Source of the DNA: Pandoraea oxalativorans
Lineage (GTDB): Bacteria > Pseudomonadota > Gammaproteobacteria > Burkholderiales > Burkholderiaceae
Direction of reading: 5' to 3'
Assembly (NCBI RefSeq): GCF_000972785.3
Contig: NZ_CP011253.3
Location: 2,604,001 to 2,668,000 of the forward strand
DNA length: 64,000 nucleotides
The translations under genes and the position numbers were made by a program. Shown one piece after another: positions 39,387 through 48,094 of this stretch; positions within the stretch are counted from its first letter, which is position 1, and each line of letters starts with the position of its first letter. The notes beneath the pieces are model-generated. The model was given only the letters and a program-made list of their open reading frames with translations, made no database searches and was not told where the DNA came from.

Positions 39387-39856
39387 TTAGTCGGCGCTGT
39401 CCACCAGCGGCCAAGCTCGCTTTTGCAAGCGTTGCAATGCCTCCAAAACGTCATCCTCCCCCATGCTGCGTTGAGACTTCCTGCCCGGCGGCCGACCGCG
39501 TTTGCGAGGCGTCTCGTCATTGACCGACCCCGGCAAAGACTGGGACCGCCGATTGTCACGCTTCTCCTGTACTAACTGGGCAAGCTGCAGCACATGCCCG
39601 AGGCGCTTGTTATCCACGATCGCGCCTTGATCGACCTCAGAGAGCCGATCGTAGAGGATGAAGGGGAGGGCAACGCCTTTGGCCCGCGGCTCAATACGGC
39701 CATCCGGGTATTGGTAGACGTCAATGTAGTGGCCCGCCAGTTTGCGAGCCTCTGGCGTTTCCGTCAGAAGATACAGCTTCTTGTCATATTGAAGCGTGAG
39801 GCTCTTTGACACGCACCGCGGCTCGCGCCAGGTAAAGATCAACTCCAGATGCATGA
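39387..39856 (-). pseudogene. ISNCY transposase, C-terminal fragment
   Basis: About 155 residues: LELIFTWREPRCVSKSLTLQ, YDKKLYLLTETPEARKL, IDVYQYPDGRIEPRAKG and YDRLSEVDQGAIVDNKRLGH are the C-terminal domain of ISNCY/IS1202-like transposases. Cut off from its N-terminal part by the IS3-family insertion. The rejoined protein would still be some 25-30 residues short of the usual family sequence at the junction, so it may already have been damaged. Confidence 0.75.
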
Positions 39857-39890
39857 TGAATCGCCCCGGCTTTCGAGGAGGCCGGTTGGT

Positions 39891-40206
39891 TTAAGTTAAC
39901 GCAGGCGCTTCAGCAGTATTTCTGAGTTGCCTGTAGTAGTTTGCCTCAGCCTCGGCTGGCGGGATATAGCCCAGCGGTTCCATCAGCCGATGATGGTTGT
40001 ACCAGGCTACCCATTCCAGGGTGGCGAGCTCGACGGATTCCTTCGTTTTCCAAGGCGCTCGCCGGTGAATCAGTTCCGTTTTGTATAGACCGTTGATCGT
40101 TTCCGCCAGGGCGTTGTCATAGCTGTCGCCGCGGCTGCCGACCGATGGCTCAATGCCCGCTTGGGCAAGTCGCTCGGTGTACCGAATGGAAACATATTGC
40201 GATCCC
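39891..40206 (-). pseudogene. IS3-1 OrfB, C-terminal fragment
   Basis: Reads GSQYVSIRYTERLAQAGIEP, then DSYDNALAETINGLYKTELI, WYNHHRLMEPLGYIPPAEAE to a stop at 39891. This holds the catalytic Glu of the DDE triad. It joins the fragment at 41600 in frame (HHSD-R-GSQYVS) when the IS110 insertion is removed. Confidence 0.8.
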
Positions 40207-40224
40207 CTGACGCCCTTCTAAAGG

Positions 40225-41310
40225 TCAAGAGGTAAATTGGGTCTGCGCGATCTGGCGGTAACGTTGCCGGATGGCGTAGAAGACCTCTCGTGCGATATAG
40301 CGCTTGAGGCATCGAATCGCTTCAAGCTTTGAGTGGCCCTCGCTGACGCGTTTGGCGACATAGGCTTTTGTGCGATCGTCGGTTCGCAATCGACCGATGG
40401 CGATAATGTGCAGGGCGCTGTTGGCCGCGCGATCTCCACCGCGATTCAGTCGATGTCGTGTCACCTTGCCAGAAGACGCCGGGACGGGACTCACTCCACA
40501 GAGGGCGGCGAAGCTGGCCTCTGACTGAAGCCGGTCGCTGTTGTCGCCAGCGGTCAGTAGCAGTTGCGAAGCGGACTCATAGCCAATTGAATACCGGGAG
40601 ACCAGATCGGGGGCGAGTTCATCGACCAGAGCCGCGATCATGACATCGAGGTCGGCGATCTCGTCGTGCAACTCGAGATACCGACGCCCCAGTGATTTTA
40701 ATGCAATCCGGTTGGCAGAGATCAGGCTCCGATAGTCAGACAGATCGGGACGCCACGCGGCCAATGTTCGAATAAGCTGCATCCGTGTCATCTTGCGCAG
40801 CGATTCGCGTAACTCGTCAGGCGCGCTGATGATGGTACTGTGAATTAGTTGCAATGCAACGCGCCTCGCGGAGATGGCGGTCTTCCGGCAGACTTTCAGA
40901 ACGCGCAGCGATTCAATCATGCCGTCGCGTGTCTTGGGCGTGACTGTACGCACACCAGCAAAGGCAGCATGCGCCGCGTTGCAAGCGTCCAGCGTGTCGT
41001 CCTTGCCGCGTTTGCGCCGGTCGCTCCTGTCGGGTGCCGTGACCTCAAGCACCGTTACGTGGGCCAGTTGAAGGTAGCGAAGCAAGCCCGCTCCGTAGGA
41101 GCCGGTGCATTCGACGCCAACCCGGGCAAGCTCTCCGAATGAGCGCATCCAGAGCAGCATCTGTTTGTAGCCATGCCGCGTGGTAGGGAAGCATTCACTG
41201 CCGAGCAGACGATCGTGTTCGTCAACGACAGCTGCAACATGCACGTCCTTATGGGTATCCACGCCGCCCACAACGTTGCGATATCCAGAAATAGCCGGTT
41301 CTTCTTTCAT
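40225..41310 (-). CDS. IS110-family recombinase (element 1)
   Basis: 361 residues from the ATG at 41310, preceded by GGAGC. The RuvC-like DEDD domain shows GGVDTHKDVHVAAV (first Asp), VECTGSYG (Glu) and GKDDTLDACNAAHA (Asp pair). The C-terminal Tnp2 domain shows SYSIGYESASQLLLTAGDNS, FAALCGVSPVPASSGK and NRGGDRAANSALHIIAIGRL, with the conserved Ser. Appears complete, so the element could be active. Confidence 0.9.
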   Translation of the reverse strand: MKEEPAISGYRNVVGGVDTHKDVHVAAVVDEHDRLLGSECFPTTRHGYKQMLLWMRSFGELARVGVECTGSYGAGLLRYLQLAHVTVLEVTAPDRSDRRKRGKDDTLDACNAAHAAFAGVRTVTPKTRDGMIESLRVLKVCRKTAISARRVALQLIHSTIISAPDELRESLRKMTRMQLIRTLAAWRPDLSDYRSLISANRIALKSLGRRYLELHDEIADLDVMIAALVDELAPDLVSRYSIGYESASQLLLTAGDNSDRLQSEASFAALCGVSPVPASSGKVTRHRLNRGGDRAANSALHIIAIGRLRTDDRTKAYVAKRVSEGHSKLEAIRCLKRYIAREVFYAIRQRYRQIAQTQFTS

Positions 41311-41597
41311 GAGCCTTGCTCCGGTTGCCGATGAGATTGAGGCGATTTCACCGGCATCGAGTACCTGGACAAGACAGTAAAGCGACAGAGCGTCAGGCCC
41401 TTCTTGAGTCACACGTATCGACGAGGCGAAACCTCGCCGCTCGGCGGTTCCGGACGATCGACAGGTCAGGGGAAAGACACTACGTCGATCGGAATGTGGG
41501 TCAGGTCGCCCGGAACGCTTTACGGCACCAAAAGTCGCCGGACAGCCCTCATTGAAAGCCGCGAGAAGCCCGGAAACATCTGATACCCGTATTCTTA
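41311..41597 (-). ncRNA. Candidate bridge-RNA region of IS110 element 1
   Basis: About 287 bp of non-coding DNA lies between the element end and the recombinase start, against ~16 bp at the other end. IS110-group elements encode a structured bridge RNA here. A short hairpin is visible (CGAGG-cgaaa-CCTCG near 41421). Target- and donor-binding loops were not assigned by eye. Confidence 0.5.
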
Positions 41598-41599
41598 CT

Positions 41600-42199
41600 G
41601 TCGGAGTGATGGATCAGCGTCCCGTCGTCGCCCGGTTGGCGGGCATACAGCGCTTGTTCAAGCGCATCGAGTACGAAGTCGGTGCGCATGGTACGACTCA
41701 CCCGCCAGCCAACGATGCGTCGTGCAAACACGTCGATGACGAACGCCACGTACAGCCAGCCCTGCCACGTCGAAACGTAGGTGAAATCGGAAACCCAGAG
41801 CTGATTCGGCCGGTCGGCTTTGAATTGGCGATTGACCCGGTCCAGCGGGCGAGGTGCCGAGACATCGGGAATCGTTGTGCGAACCCGTTTGCCGCGCACC
41901 GCGCCTTGCAATCCCAGCCGCTGCATCAGTCGCTCGACCGTGCAGCGGGCCACCCGAATTTGCTCCCGGTTCATCTGCCTCCAGACCTTGTCTGCGCCGT
42001 AGACCCGCATGTTGGCGTGCCAGACACGCTGGATTTCCGGGCACAGCACGTCGTCACGCTTGACTCGGGCGCAGCGCTTGGATGGATCGCGAAGCTGGGC
42101 AGCATGGCGCCAGTAACCCGACGGGGCAATCCGCAAAACCTTGCAGATCGACTCGACCCCGAAGGTGTCGCGATGCTGATCGATGAAGGCTTTCAGGAC
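41600..42199 (-). pseudogene. IS3-1 OrfB, N-terminal fragment
   Basis: Frame [30 protein letters not shown], then QFKADRPNQLWVSDFTYVST (first Asp) and FVIDVFARRIVGWRVSRTMR, ending DGTLIHHSD where IS110-1 enters. Overlaps the end of orfA, consistent with programmed -1 frameshifting in IS3 elements. Confidence 0.8.
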
Positions 42200-42519
42200 T
42201 TGATACGGCGGTCGAGCTCCGCCTGGGCGAAAAACGCGCTGGCCAGTTTGAGAATCTCGTTGGTCTTGCGCAATTCCTTGTTCTCGCGCTCCAGCGCCTT
42301 CAGGCGATCACGCTCGCTCGCGCTCAGGCCGGCACGTTCGCCGTTATCGATCTTGTCGCGCTTGACCCAATCGTTCAGCGTTTGCGGCGTGCAGCCGATC
42401 ATCGGCGCAATCGACTCGACCGCCGCCCACAGCGACGGATGCTCGCTACGCTGCTCGCGCACCAGGCGCACTGCGCGCTCCCGGACTTCCGGGGAAAACT
42501 TGCTCGATCTCTTGTTCAT
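42193..42519 (-). CDS. IS3-1 OrfA
   Basis: 108 residues: [20 protein letters not shown], a helix-turn-helix around [14 protein letters not shown], then a leucine-zipper-like stretch ([20 protein letters not shown]). Typical IS3 OrfA. Intact, but its partner orfB is split. Confidence 0.85.
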   Translation of the reverse strand: MNKRSSKFSPEVRERAVRLVREQRSEHPSLWAAVESIAPMIGCTPQTLNDWVKRDKIDNGERAGLSASERDRLKALERENKELRKTNEILKLASAFFAQAELDRRIKS

Positions 42520-42718
42520 GGCTCCATTCTCTCAAGAGTTGGAGCCTTGTATCTTCGTCTTCGTGATGGTTAGCTACCGTCACATGAGGTGAAGTGAGCA
42601 TGTTTGGAGCCTGAAGGCTTGGACCTTGCTGTGGAGATAATGCCCTTCGCCTCGCCCTCACCAGCACAGACACTGAACCGGAAATTTTCAAGCTAGTTGT
42701 CGCCTCCACGAATAAATT

Positions 42719-43798
42719 TCAGGCGGCCTTTCTCTCCTGACTACGGCGCTGTGCGGCGACGTCCTGGTGGTCGATGCGATCCGGGTTCAGGTGCACAGCA
42801 TCGACGCGCTGCCAGTTGCGCGTGCGGCCTTTCCAGCGCAGCGGGTGGCGTTGCCGGGCGGCCTCATAAAGCGCTGCTCGTCGATCCAAAATGGTCTGGT
42901 CGAGATTGGCATGGCGCTGCGCCGGCGTCACGAACCGGATCGCGCTGTGACGGTGCTCTTCGTTATACCAGCGCACCAGCGCGCCCACCCAGGTGCGTGC
43001 GGCGAGCAGGGTGTCAAATGCCCTCAGCGGGTAAGTCGGCCGGTACTTTAGGGTCTTGAACAACGATTCAGAATAAGGGTTGTCGTTGCTCACGCCCGGG
43101 CGGCTGAGCGAGTGCATGACGCCCAGCGTCTGGAGGGTGGCGAGCATCGTCGCACCTTTCATCGGGCCGCCGTTATCCGAATGCAGAATCACCTGGTCGG
43201 GTGGTATCGCTTCGCGCGCACACAGGTCCTTGAGCACTTCACTGGCCAGTGCGCTGCTTTCCTGCGCATAGACCTGCCAACCAACGATCTTTCGGCTGAA
43301 CACGTCCAGAAACAGGTACAGATAAAAATACTGCCCGCGAACCGTGCTCGGCAGATAGGTGATGTCCCAGCTGTACAACTGGTTCGGCGCACGCGCGCAC
43401 ACCGCACGGGGCTTGCTATGGGCCTGGGCCGGCCGTTCGCTGCGCCGGTGGGCGAGTTGCTTCTCGGCCTTCAGGACCCGGTAGAAAGTCGATTCCGAGG
43501 CAATATAGCGTTGCTGATCTGCCAAGCGCGGCACGATCTGGCTGGGCGGCAGATGACCCAATTCGGCCGAGTTCGCCACCGCCAGAAGCTCGGCGCGCTC
43601 CTCGGCGCTAAGCTTATGGCGCGGCTCGTGGTGTCGTAATGTGCGCCGGTCCACTGCGTCAGGTTCGCCGCGCTGCCAGCGCTGAACGGTGCGGGCACTG
43701 AGCCCCAGAATGACGCACGCGCGTGCTTGGCGAGCCCCGGCCCGAGTCGCCTCGGTGATCAGACCAATCAATACTTTGCGCTGCTCAGACGACGTCAT
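42719..43798 (-). CDS. IS3-2 OrfB transposase (copy A)
   Basis: 359 residues. N-terminal HTH (ARACVILGLSARTVQRWQRG), then the DDE integrase core: YSWDITYLPSTVRGQYFYLY (Asp), VILHSDNGGPMKGATM (Asp) and NDNPYSESLFKTLKY (Glu). Overlaps orfA by ATGA. Intact; matches copy B. Confidence 0.9.
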   Translation of the reverse strand: MTSSEQRKVLIGLITEATRAGARQARACVILGLSARTVQRWQRGEPDAVDRRTLRHHEPRHKLSAEERAELLAVANSAELGHLPPSQIVPRLADQQRYIASESTFYRVLKAEKQLAHRRSERPAQAHSKPRAVCARAPNQLYSWDITYLPSTVRGQYFYLYLFLDVFSRKIVGWQVYAQESSALASEVLKDLCAREAIPPDQVILHSDNGGPMKGATMLATLQTLGVMHSLSRPGVSNDNPYSESLFKTLKYRPTYPLRAFDTLLAARTWVGALVRWYNEEHRHSAIRFVTPAQRHANLDQTILDRRAALYEAARQRHPLRWKGRTRNWQRVDAVHLNPDRIDHQDVAAQRRSQERKAA

Positions 43799-44298
43799 TC
43801 GGCCTCGTCCCCGAGCAGCGCACGGTACTTTTTTTGCAGCACCAGTAGCGCCGCAGCCTCAGCCAGCGCCTTCTCCTTGCGCTTCAACTCGCGCTGCAGT
43901 TCAACATTGGCCTGCTTCAGAACCCGCACCTCTTGGGCGCTTTCGCGCCGGCTATCACCGTTTCTGCCCGCGGCACAGAACTGCGCTCGCCACTGCGCGA
44001 GATGATGCGCAAACAAGCCGCGCTCCCGGCACCAGCCATGCAAGGCTTCGTCGACCAGACCATGGCTCTCCTGCAAGGCCATTAGCCGTTCCTCCAGCGA
44101 CCAATCTTCCGGTCGTTTTGCGTGTGCAGAGCCCGAGCTCCGATTCGCGGCAGCGGCGCCTCTCATCCATTTCCTCAATGTCAGTACGTTCACGTTCAAT
44201 TCGTCGGCCACCGCGCCAACCGTGCGGCTCCCACGCCGCAGGACCTTCGACAGCGCTTGCTCCTTGAACTCGACAGAATACGTTTGTTTCACTTTCAA
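43795..44298 (-). CDS. IS3-2 OrfA (copy A)
   Basis: 167 residues starting at TTG: KVKQTYSVEFKEQALSKVLR with an HTH around VADELNVNVLTLRKWMRG, and a coiled-coil tail (VELQRELKRKEKALAEAAAL). Differs from copy B by one residue (Arg in NGDSRRES versus Trp). Confidence 0.87.
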   Translation of the reverse strand: MKVKQTYSVEFKEQALSKVLRRGSRTVGAVADELNVNVLTLRKWMRGAAAANRSSGSAHAKRPEDWSLEERLMALQESHGLVDEALHGWCRERGLFAHHLAQWRAQFCAAGRNGDSRRESAQEVRVLKQANVELQRELKRKEKALAEAAALLVLQKKYRALLGDEAE

Positions 44299-44444
44299 CT
44301 TACACCTCTGACGCTACTTAATAAGGAAGTTCAGAGGCGACAACTAGTATGACGCCGGGGGGAACGGTAGCCAAGGGCGTGGACCCTGTATGTACAAGGC
44401 AAGTGGGTGAGTTGGTATTGATTCCTCGATTAAGGATCAAATTG

Positions 44445-44926
44445 ATGTTCTACCTCGGTATTGATGTTGCCAAAGCCAAGCTGGATTGCTGCCTGCTGGA
44501 CATGACAAACGGCAAGCGTAGTACGAAGGTTGTTGCCAATAGCCGCGCCGGCCTAACCGATCTGTTGGGCTGGTTGGGCAAGAGACACACCGAGCCGAGC
44601 CACGTACATGTCGCGCTCGAAGGTACCGGCGTCTATCACGAGATGGCCGCGTGTGGCCTGCACGATGCCGGGCTCTCCGTGTCTGTCGTTAATCCTGCGC
44701 AGGTGCGTGCTTTTGCGACGGGAATGGGCGTGCGCACGAAGAACGACATGGTAGACAGCCACGTGTTAGCGCGCTTTGCGATGCACGCACAGCCAATGCG
44801 CTGGAGTCCTCCAGCGCCCGAGGCTCGCATACTTCAAGCACTGATGGCGCGCCGTGAAGCGCTTGCACAAGATCTTCAGCGTGAGCGCAACCGGCATGAG
44901 AAAGCGGAAATCACGGCTCCAACGGC
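44445..44926 (+). pseudogene. IS110-2 recombinase, N-terminal fragment
   Basis: MFYLGIDVAKAKLDCCLLDM (first Asp), VALEGTGVYHEMAACG (Glu), VRTKNDMVDSHVLARFA (Asp pair) identify the RuvC-like domain of an IS110 recombinase. AAGGA lies upstream of the ATG at 44445. IS3-2 copy B interrupts it at the duplicated ACGGC. Confidence 0.85.
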
Positions 44927-44988
44927 CCCCGGCGTCATACTAGTTGTCGCCTCTGAACTTCCTTATTAAGTAGCGTCAGAGGTGTAAG

Positions 44989-45492
44989 TTGAAAGTGAAA
45001 CAAACGTATTCTGTCGAGTTCAAGGAGCAAGCGCTGTCGAAGGTCCTGCGGCGTGGGAGCCGCACGGTTGGCGCGGTGGCCGACGAATTGAACGTGAACG
45101 TACTGACATTGAGGAAATGGATGAGAGGCGCCGCTGCCGCGAATCGGAGCTCGGGCTCTGCACACGCAAAACGACCGGAAGATTGGTCGCTGGAGGAACG
45201 GCTAATGGCCTTGCAGGAGAGCCATGGTCTGGTCGACGAAGCCTTGCATGGCTGGTGCCGGGAGCGCGGCTTGTTTGCGCATCATCTCGCGCAGTGGCGA
45301 GCGCAGTTCTGTGCCGCGGGCAGAAACGGTGATAGCTGGCGCGAAAGCGCCCAAGAGGTGCGGGTTCTGAAGCAGGCCAATGTTGAACTGCAGCGCGAGT
45401 TGAAGCGCAAGGAGAAGGCGCTGGCTGAGGCTGCGGCGCTACTGGTGCTGCAAAAAAAGTACCGTGCGCTGCTCGGGGACGAGGCCGAATGA
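44989..45492 (+). CDS. IS3-2 OrfA (copy B)
   Basis: 167 residues, same domains as copy A, with Trp in NGDSWRES where copy A has Arg (a single C/T change). TTG start. Intact. Confidence 0.87.
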   Translation: MKVKQTYSVEFKEQALSKVLRRGSRTVGAVADELNVNVLTLRKWMRGAAAANRSSGSAHAKRPEDWSLEERLMALQESHGLVDEALHGWCRERGLFAHHLAQWRAQFCAAGRNGDSWRESAQEVRVLKQANVELQRELKRKEKALAEAAALLVLQKKYRALLGDEAE

Positions 45493-46568
45493 CGTCGTCT
45501 GAGCAGCGCAAAGTATTGATTGGTCTGATCACCGAGGCGACTCGGGCCGGGGCTCGCCAAGCACGCGCGTGCGTCATTCTGGGGCTCAGTGCCCGCACCG
45601 TTCAGCGCTGGCAGCGCGGCGAACCTGACGCAGTGGACCGGCGCACATTACGACACCACGAGCCGCGCCATAAGCTTAGCGCCGAGGAGCGCGCCGAGCT
45701 TCTGGCGGTGGCGAACTCGGCCGAATTGGGTCATCTGCCGCCCAGCCAGATCGTGCCGCGCTTGGCAGATCAGCAACGCTATATTGCCTCGGAATCGACT
45801 TTCTACCGGGTCCTGAAGGCCGAGAAGCAACTCGCCCACCGGCGCAGCGAACGGCCGGCCCAGGCCCATAGCAAGCCCCGTGCGGTGTGCGCGCGTGCGC
45901 CGAACCAGTTGTACAGCTGGGACATCACCTATCTGCCGAGCACGGTTCGCGGGCAGTATTTTTATCTGTACCTGTTTCTGGACGTGTTCAGCCGAAAGAT
46001 CGTTGGTTGGCAGGTCTATGCGCAGGAAAGCAGCGCACTGGCCAGTGAAGTGCTCAAGGACCTGTGTGCGCGCGAAGCGATACCACCCGACCAGGTGATT
46101 CTGCATTCGGATAACGGCGGCCCGATGAAAGGTGCGACGATGCTCGCCACCCTCCAGACGCTGGGCGTCATGCACTCGCTCAGCCGCCCGGGCGTGAGCA
46201 ACGACAACCCTTATTCTGAATCGTTGTTCAAGACCCTAAAGTACCGGCCGACTTACCCGCTGAGGGCATTTGACACCCTGCTCGCCGCACGCACCTGGGT
46301 GGGCGCGCTGGTGCGCTGGTATAACGAAGAGCACCGTCACAGCGCGATCCGGTTCGTGACGCCGGCGCAGCGCCATGCCAATCTCGACCAGACCATTTTG
46401 GATCGACGAGCAGCGCTTTATGAGGCCGCCCGGCAACGCCACCCGCTGCGCTGGAAAGGCCGCACGCGCAACTGGCAGCGCGTCGATGCTGTGCACCTGA
46501 ACCCGGATCGCATCGACCACCAGGACGTCGCCGCACAGCGCCGTAGTCAGGAGAGAAAGGCCGCCTGA
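45489..46568 (+). CDS. IS3-2 OrfB transposase (copy B)
   Basis: 359 residues, identical at protein level to copy A, with all DDE residues. ATGA overlap with orfA. Intact, so at least one copy could be active. Confidence 0.9.
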   Translation: MTSSEQRKVLIGLITEATRAGARQARACVILGLSARTVQRWQRGEPDAVDRRTLRHHEPRHKLSAEERAELLAVANSAELGHLPPSQIVPRLADQQRYIASESTFYRVLKAEKQLAHRRSERPAQAHSKPRAVCARAPNQLYSWDITYLPSTVRGQYFYLYLFLDVFSRKIVGWQVYAQESSALASEVLKDLCAREAIPPDQVILHSDNGGPMKGATMLATLQTLGVMHSLSRPGVSNDNPYSESLFKTLKYRPTYPLRAFDTLLAARTWVGALVRWYNEEHRHSAIRFVTPAQRHANLDQTILDRRAALYEAARQRHPLRWKGRTRNWQRVDAVHLNPDRIDHQDVAAQRRSQERKAA

Positions 46569-46608
46569 AATTTATTCGTGGAGGCGACAACTAGCTTGAA
46601 AATTTCCG

Positions 46609-47115
46609 ACGGCGCTAGTCCTGCATTCGATTCTCGAGACGATCGAGTTTTTGGAGCGCCATTTAGCCAGCCTGCAACGCGAGATCGATGATCACATTGC
46701 TGCCCATCCGGGCCTTAAAGCAAACTTGATGCTGCTGCAAAGTATCCCGGCAGTTGGCCCTCAGGTAGGCCGCACGCTGCTTGCCATCATGCACGCGCGC
46801 CACTTCGATTCTGCAGAACAACTTGCGGCGTATCTCGGCCTGGTGCCGGTGCAGAGGCAGTCGGGATCGTCGATCCAGGGCCCTTCACGTTTATCGAAGG
46901 CCGGGCCGCCCAAGGTACGGGCAACTCTCTACATGGCGGCCGTCGTCGCTAAACGCTATAACCCCCACATCAAGGCATTGTGTGAACGCTTGGCAGCGCG
47001 TGGCAAATCCACCATGTCTATACTCGGCGCTGCAATGCGTAAGCTTGTGCATCTGTGTTTCGGCGTTCTGAAGACACGACAGCCTTATCGGGCGAACTAC
47101 GTCGCAATCGCTTGA
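46609..47115 (+). pseudogene. IS110-2 recombinase, C-terminal fragment
   Basis: ETIEFLERHLASLQREID, MLLQSIPAVGPQVGRTLLAI, LAAYLGLVPVQRQSGSSI and SKAGPPKVRATLYMAAVVAK form the Tnp2 (helix-hairpin-helix and Ser) domain. Joined to the N-terminal piece the protein would be about 327 residues, normal for the family. Confidence 0.85.
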
Positions 47116-47157
47116 CGGGCAAGACGGTATCTCCACAAAATCCGGGGCGGTTCATGA

Positions 47158-48007
47158 AGGCGTTGACCGCCTCCATCGTGCTGATCCCGCGCAGCCTCAT
47201 CTCCTTGACGAGTCGGTCCTGTAACGTCTTGTGCGTACGCTCGACACGTCCCTTGGCCTGGCTCGTGTTGGCGCAAAACGTCTCGACATTGAGCTCGTAG
47301 GCCGCCCGCCCAAACTGCGTCACGCCTTTGCCGGCTACGCTTTGACGATCTTTGACGTAGAACACGCTGAACTTGTCGCTGTACAGCGCTACGGGCTTGC
47401 CGTGGGCCGTCAGATACTTTCGCAGCGCTTCAAAATAGCTAAACGTCGACTCCGTCTGCGTGAAGTGCAGCGTCATCAGACGGCCCGTCGCGTCATCGAT
47501 GAACACCAGCAACGTGCACGCCGGCGCCCGCTCCTCGAACCACCGATGATCGCTGCCGTCAATCTGGATCAGCTCGCCGAGGCACGCGCGTCGGTTGCGT
47601 GGCTGGTGGACCTTGGGCGCGCGCTGTTTGCGAGGAATCCACAGACCGGCAGCCATCATCAGCGTGCGCACGGTCTCGACCGACAGACAGATGCCATGGC
47701 ATTCCCGAAGCTTTTCGCAAGCCAACGTTGGACCAAAATCGGCGTATCGCTCCCGAACGATGACCACTGCGCGTCGTGCTACACCGTCGGGCAATCGGTG
47801 GTTGCTCGCCCGACCTCGCTTGCCGCAGACCAAGCCAGCGATGCCTGCGGCCCGGTAGCGGTGCACGAGACGCTCTATCTGACGCACGCTTAACCCGAGC
47901 CGGTTCGCCGCCTGGCCAGGCTTCAGACGCCGCTCACAAACGGCCTGTACGACCTTCAACCGATCCAGCTCGGTCATCGACATGGTGATCGTCCCAGATG
48001 CGTTCAT
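47158..48007 (-). pseudogene. ISNCY transposase, N-terminal fragment
   Basis: SMTELDRLKVVQAVCERRLK with an HTH (AANRLGLSVRQIERLVHRYR), then the integrase core ELIQIDGSDHRWFEERAPAC (Asp), SDKFSVFYV (Asp) and SQAKGRVERTHKTLQDRLVK (Glu). It is cut at AVNAF by IS3-1; beyond that the frame runs into IS3-1 and IS110-2 sequence. Confidence 0.78.
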
Positions 48008-48057
48008 GGCCGGCGCTCCTCAAGCAATGCCGGCCACCAGCTTGAACCTTCAAACAC

Positions 48058-48091
48058 GACATTTCAATTTAGCGCAAACACGACATTTGAA
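48058..48091. repeat. Right-end iterons of the ISNCY-type element
   Basis: GACATTTCAA (48058-48067) and GACATTTGAA (48082-48091), each preceded by ACAC, are inverted relative to the left-end copies and again 24 bp apart. Confidence 0.7.
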
Positions 48092-48094
48092 CTT

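Larger units (their letters stand above)
40207..41599 (-). mobile_element. IS110-family element 1 inserted in IS3-1 orfB
   Basis: Boundaries come from restoring orfB: plus-strand CT at 40207-40208 and at 41598-41599 is the only shared sequence, as expected for an IS110 core dinucleotide without a target duplication. The restored target reads GATCCC-CT-GTCGGAG. One intact recombinase and a ~287-bp non-coding end upstream of it. Confidence 0.8.
42679..44360 (-). mobile_element. IS3-family element 2, copy A
   Basis: 1682-bp unit identical in length and almost in sequence to copy B, in opposite orientation. Subterminal inverted repeats TTGTCGCCTC lie beside CTAG at each end. The repeated unit extends ~15 bp beyond them. 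Flanks TGAAC and GGAAC (42674-42678, 44361-44365) may be a 5-bp duplication with one change. Confidence 0.78.
44927..46608 (+). mobile_element. IS3-family element 2, copy B
   Basis: 1682 bp, flanked by the perfect 5-bp repeat ACGGC (44922-44926 and 46609-46613). Removing the unit and one repeat restores the IS110-2 recombinase frame (EITAPTALVLHSILETIEFL). Inverted relative to copy A, 566 bp away. Confidence 0.85.
42553..47132 (+). mobile_element. IS110-family element 2 (split), third layer
   Basis: Inserted upstream of IS3-1 orfA; both junctions share GTATCT (42549-42554 and 47127-47132), which includes a CT core. It carries ~200 bp of non-coding upstream end and a recombinase now in two pieces (44445-44926 and 46609-47115). 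IS3-2 copy A sits in its non-coding end and copy B in its recombinase. Confidence 0.7.
39857..47154 (-). mobile_element. IS3-family element 1 (split), second layer
   Basis: Imperfect terminal inverted repeats TGAATCGCCCCGGCTTTCGA at the left and TGAACCGCCCCGGATTTTGT at the right (read inward), with TGA target duplications. It contained orfA (42193-42519) and orfB. orfB is split by IS110 element 1, and the region upstream of orfA by IS110 element 2, so the element is immobile without repair. Confidence 0.78.

Noticed and set aside
45020..45598. 192-residue frames present twice in the IS3-2 copies
   Set aside because: Reverse-strand shadows of orfA that appear twice only because the element is duplicated.
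42679..46608. Composite transposon carrying cargo between inverted IS copies
   Set aside because: The DNA between the copies is only a fragment of IS110-2, and the two copies have independent target repeats.
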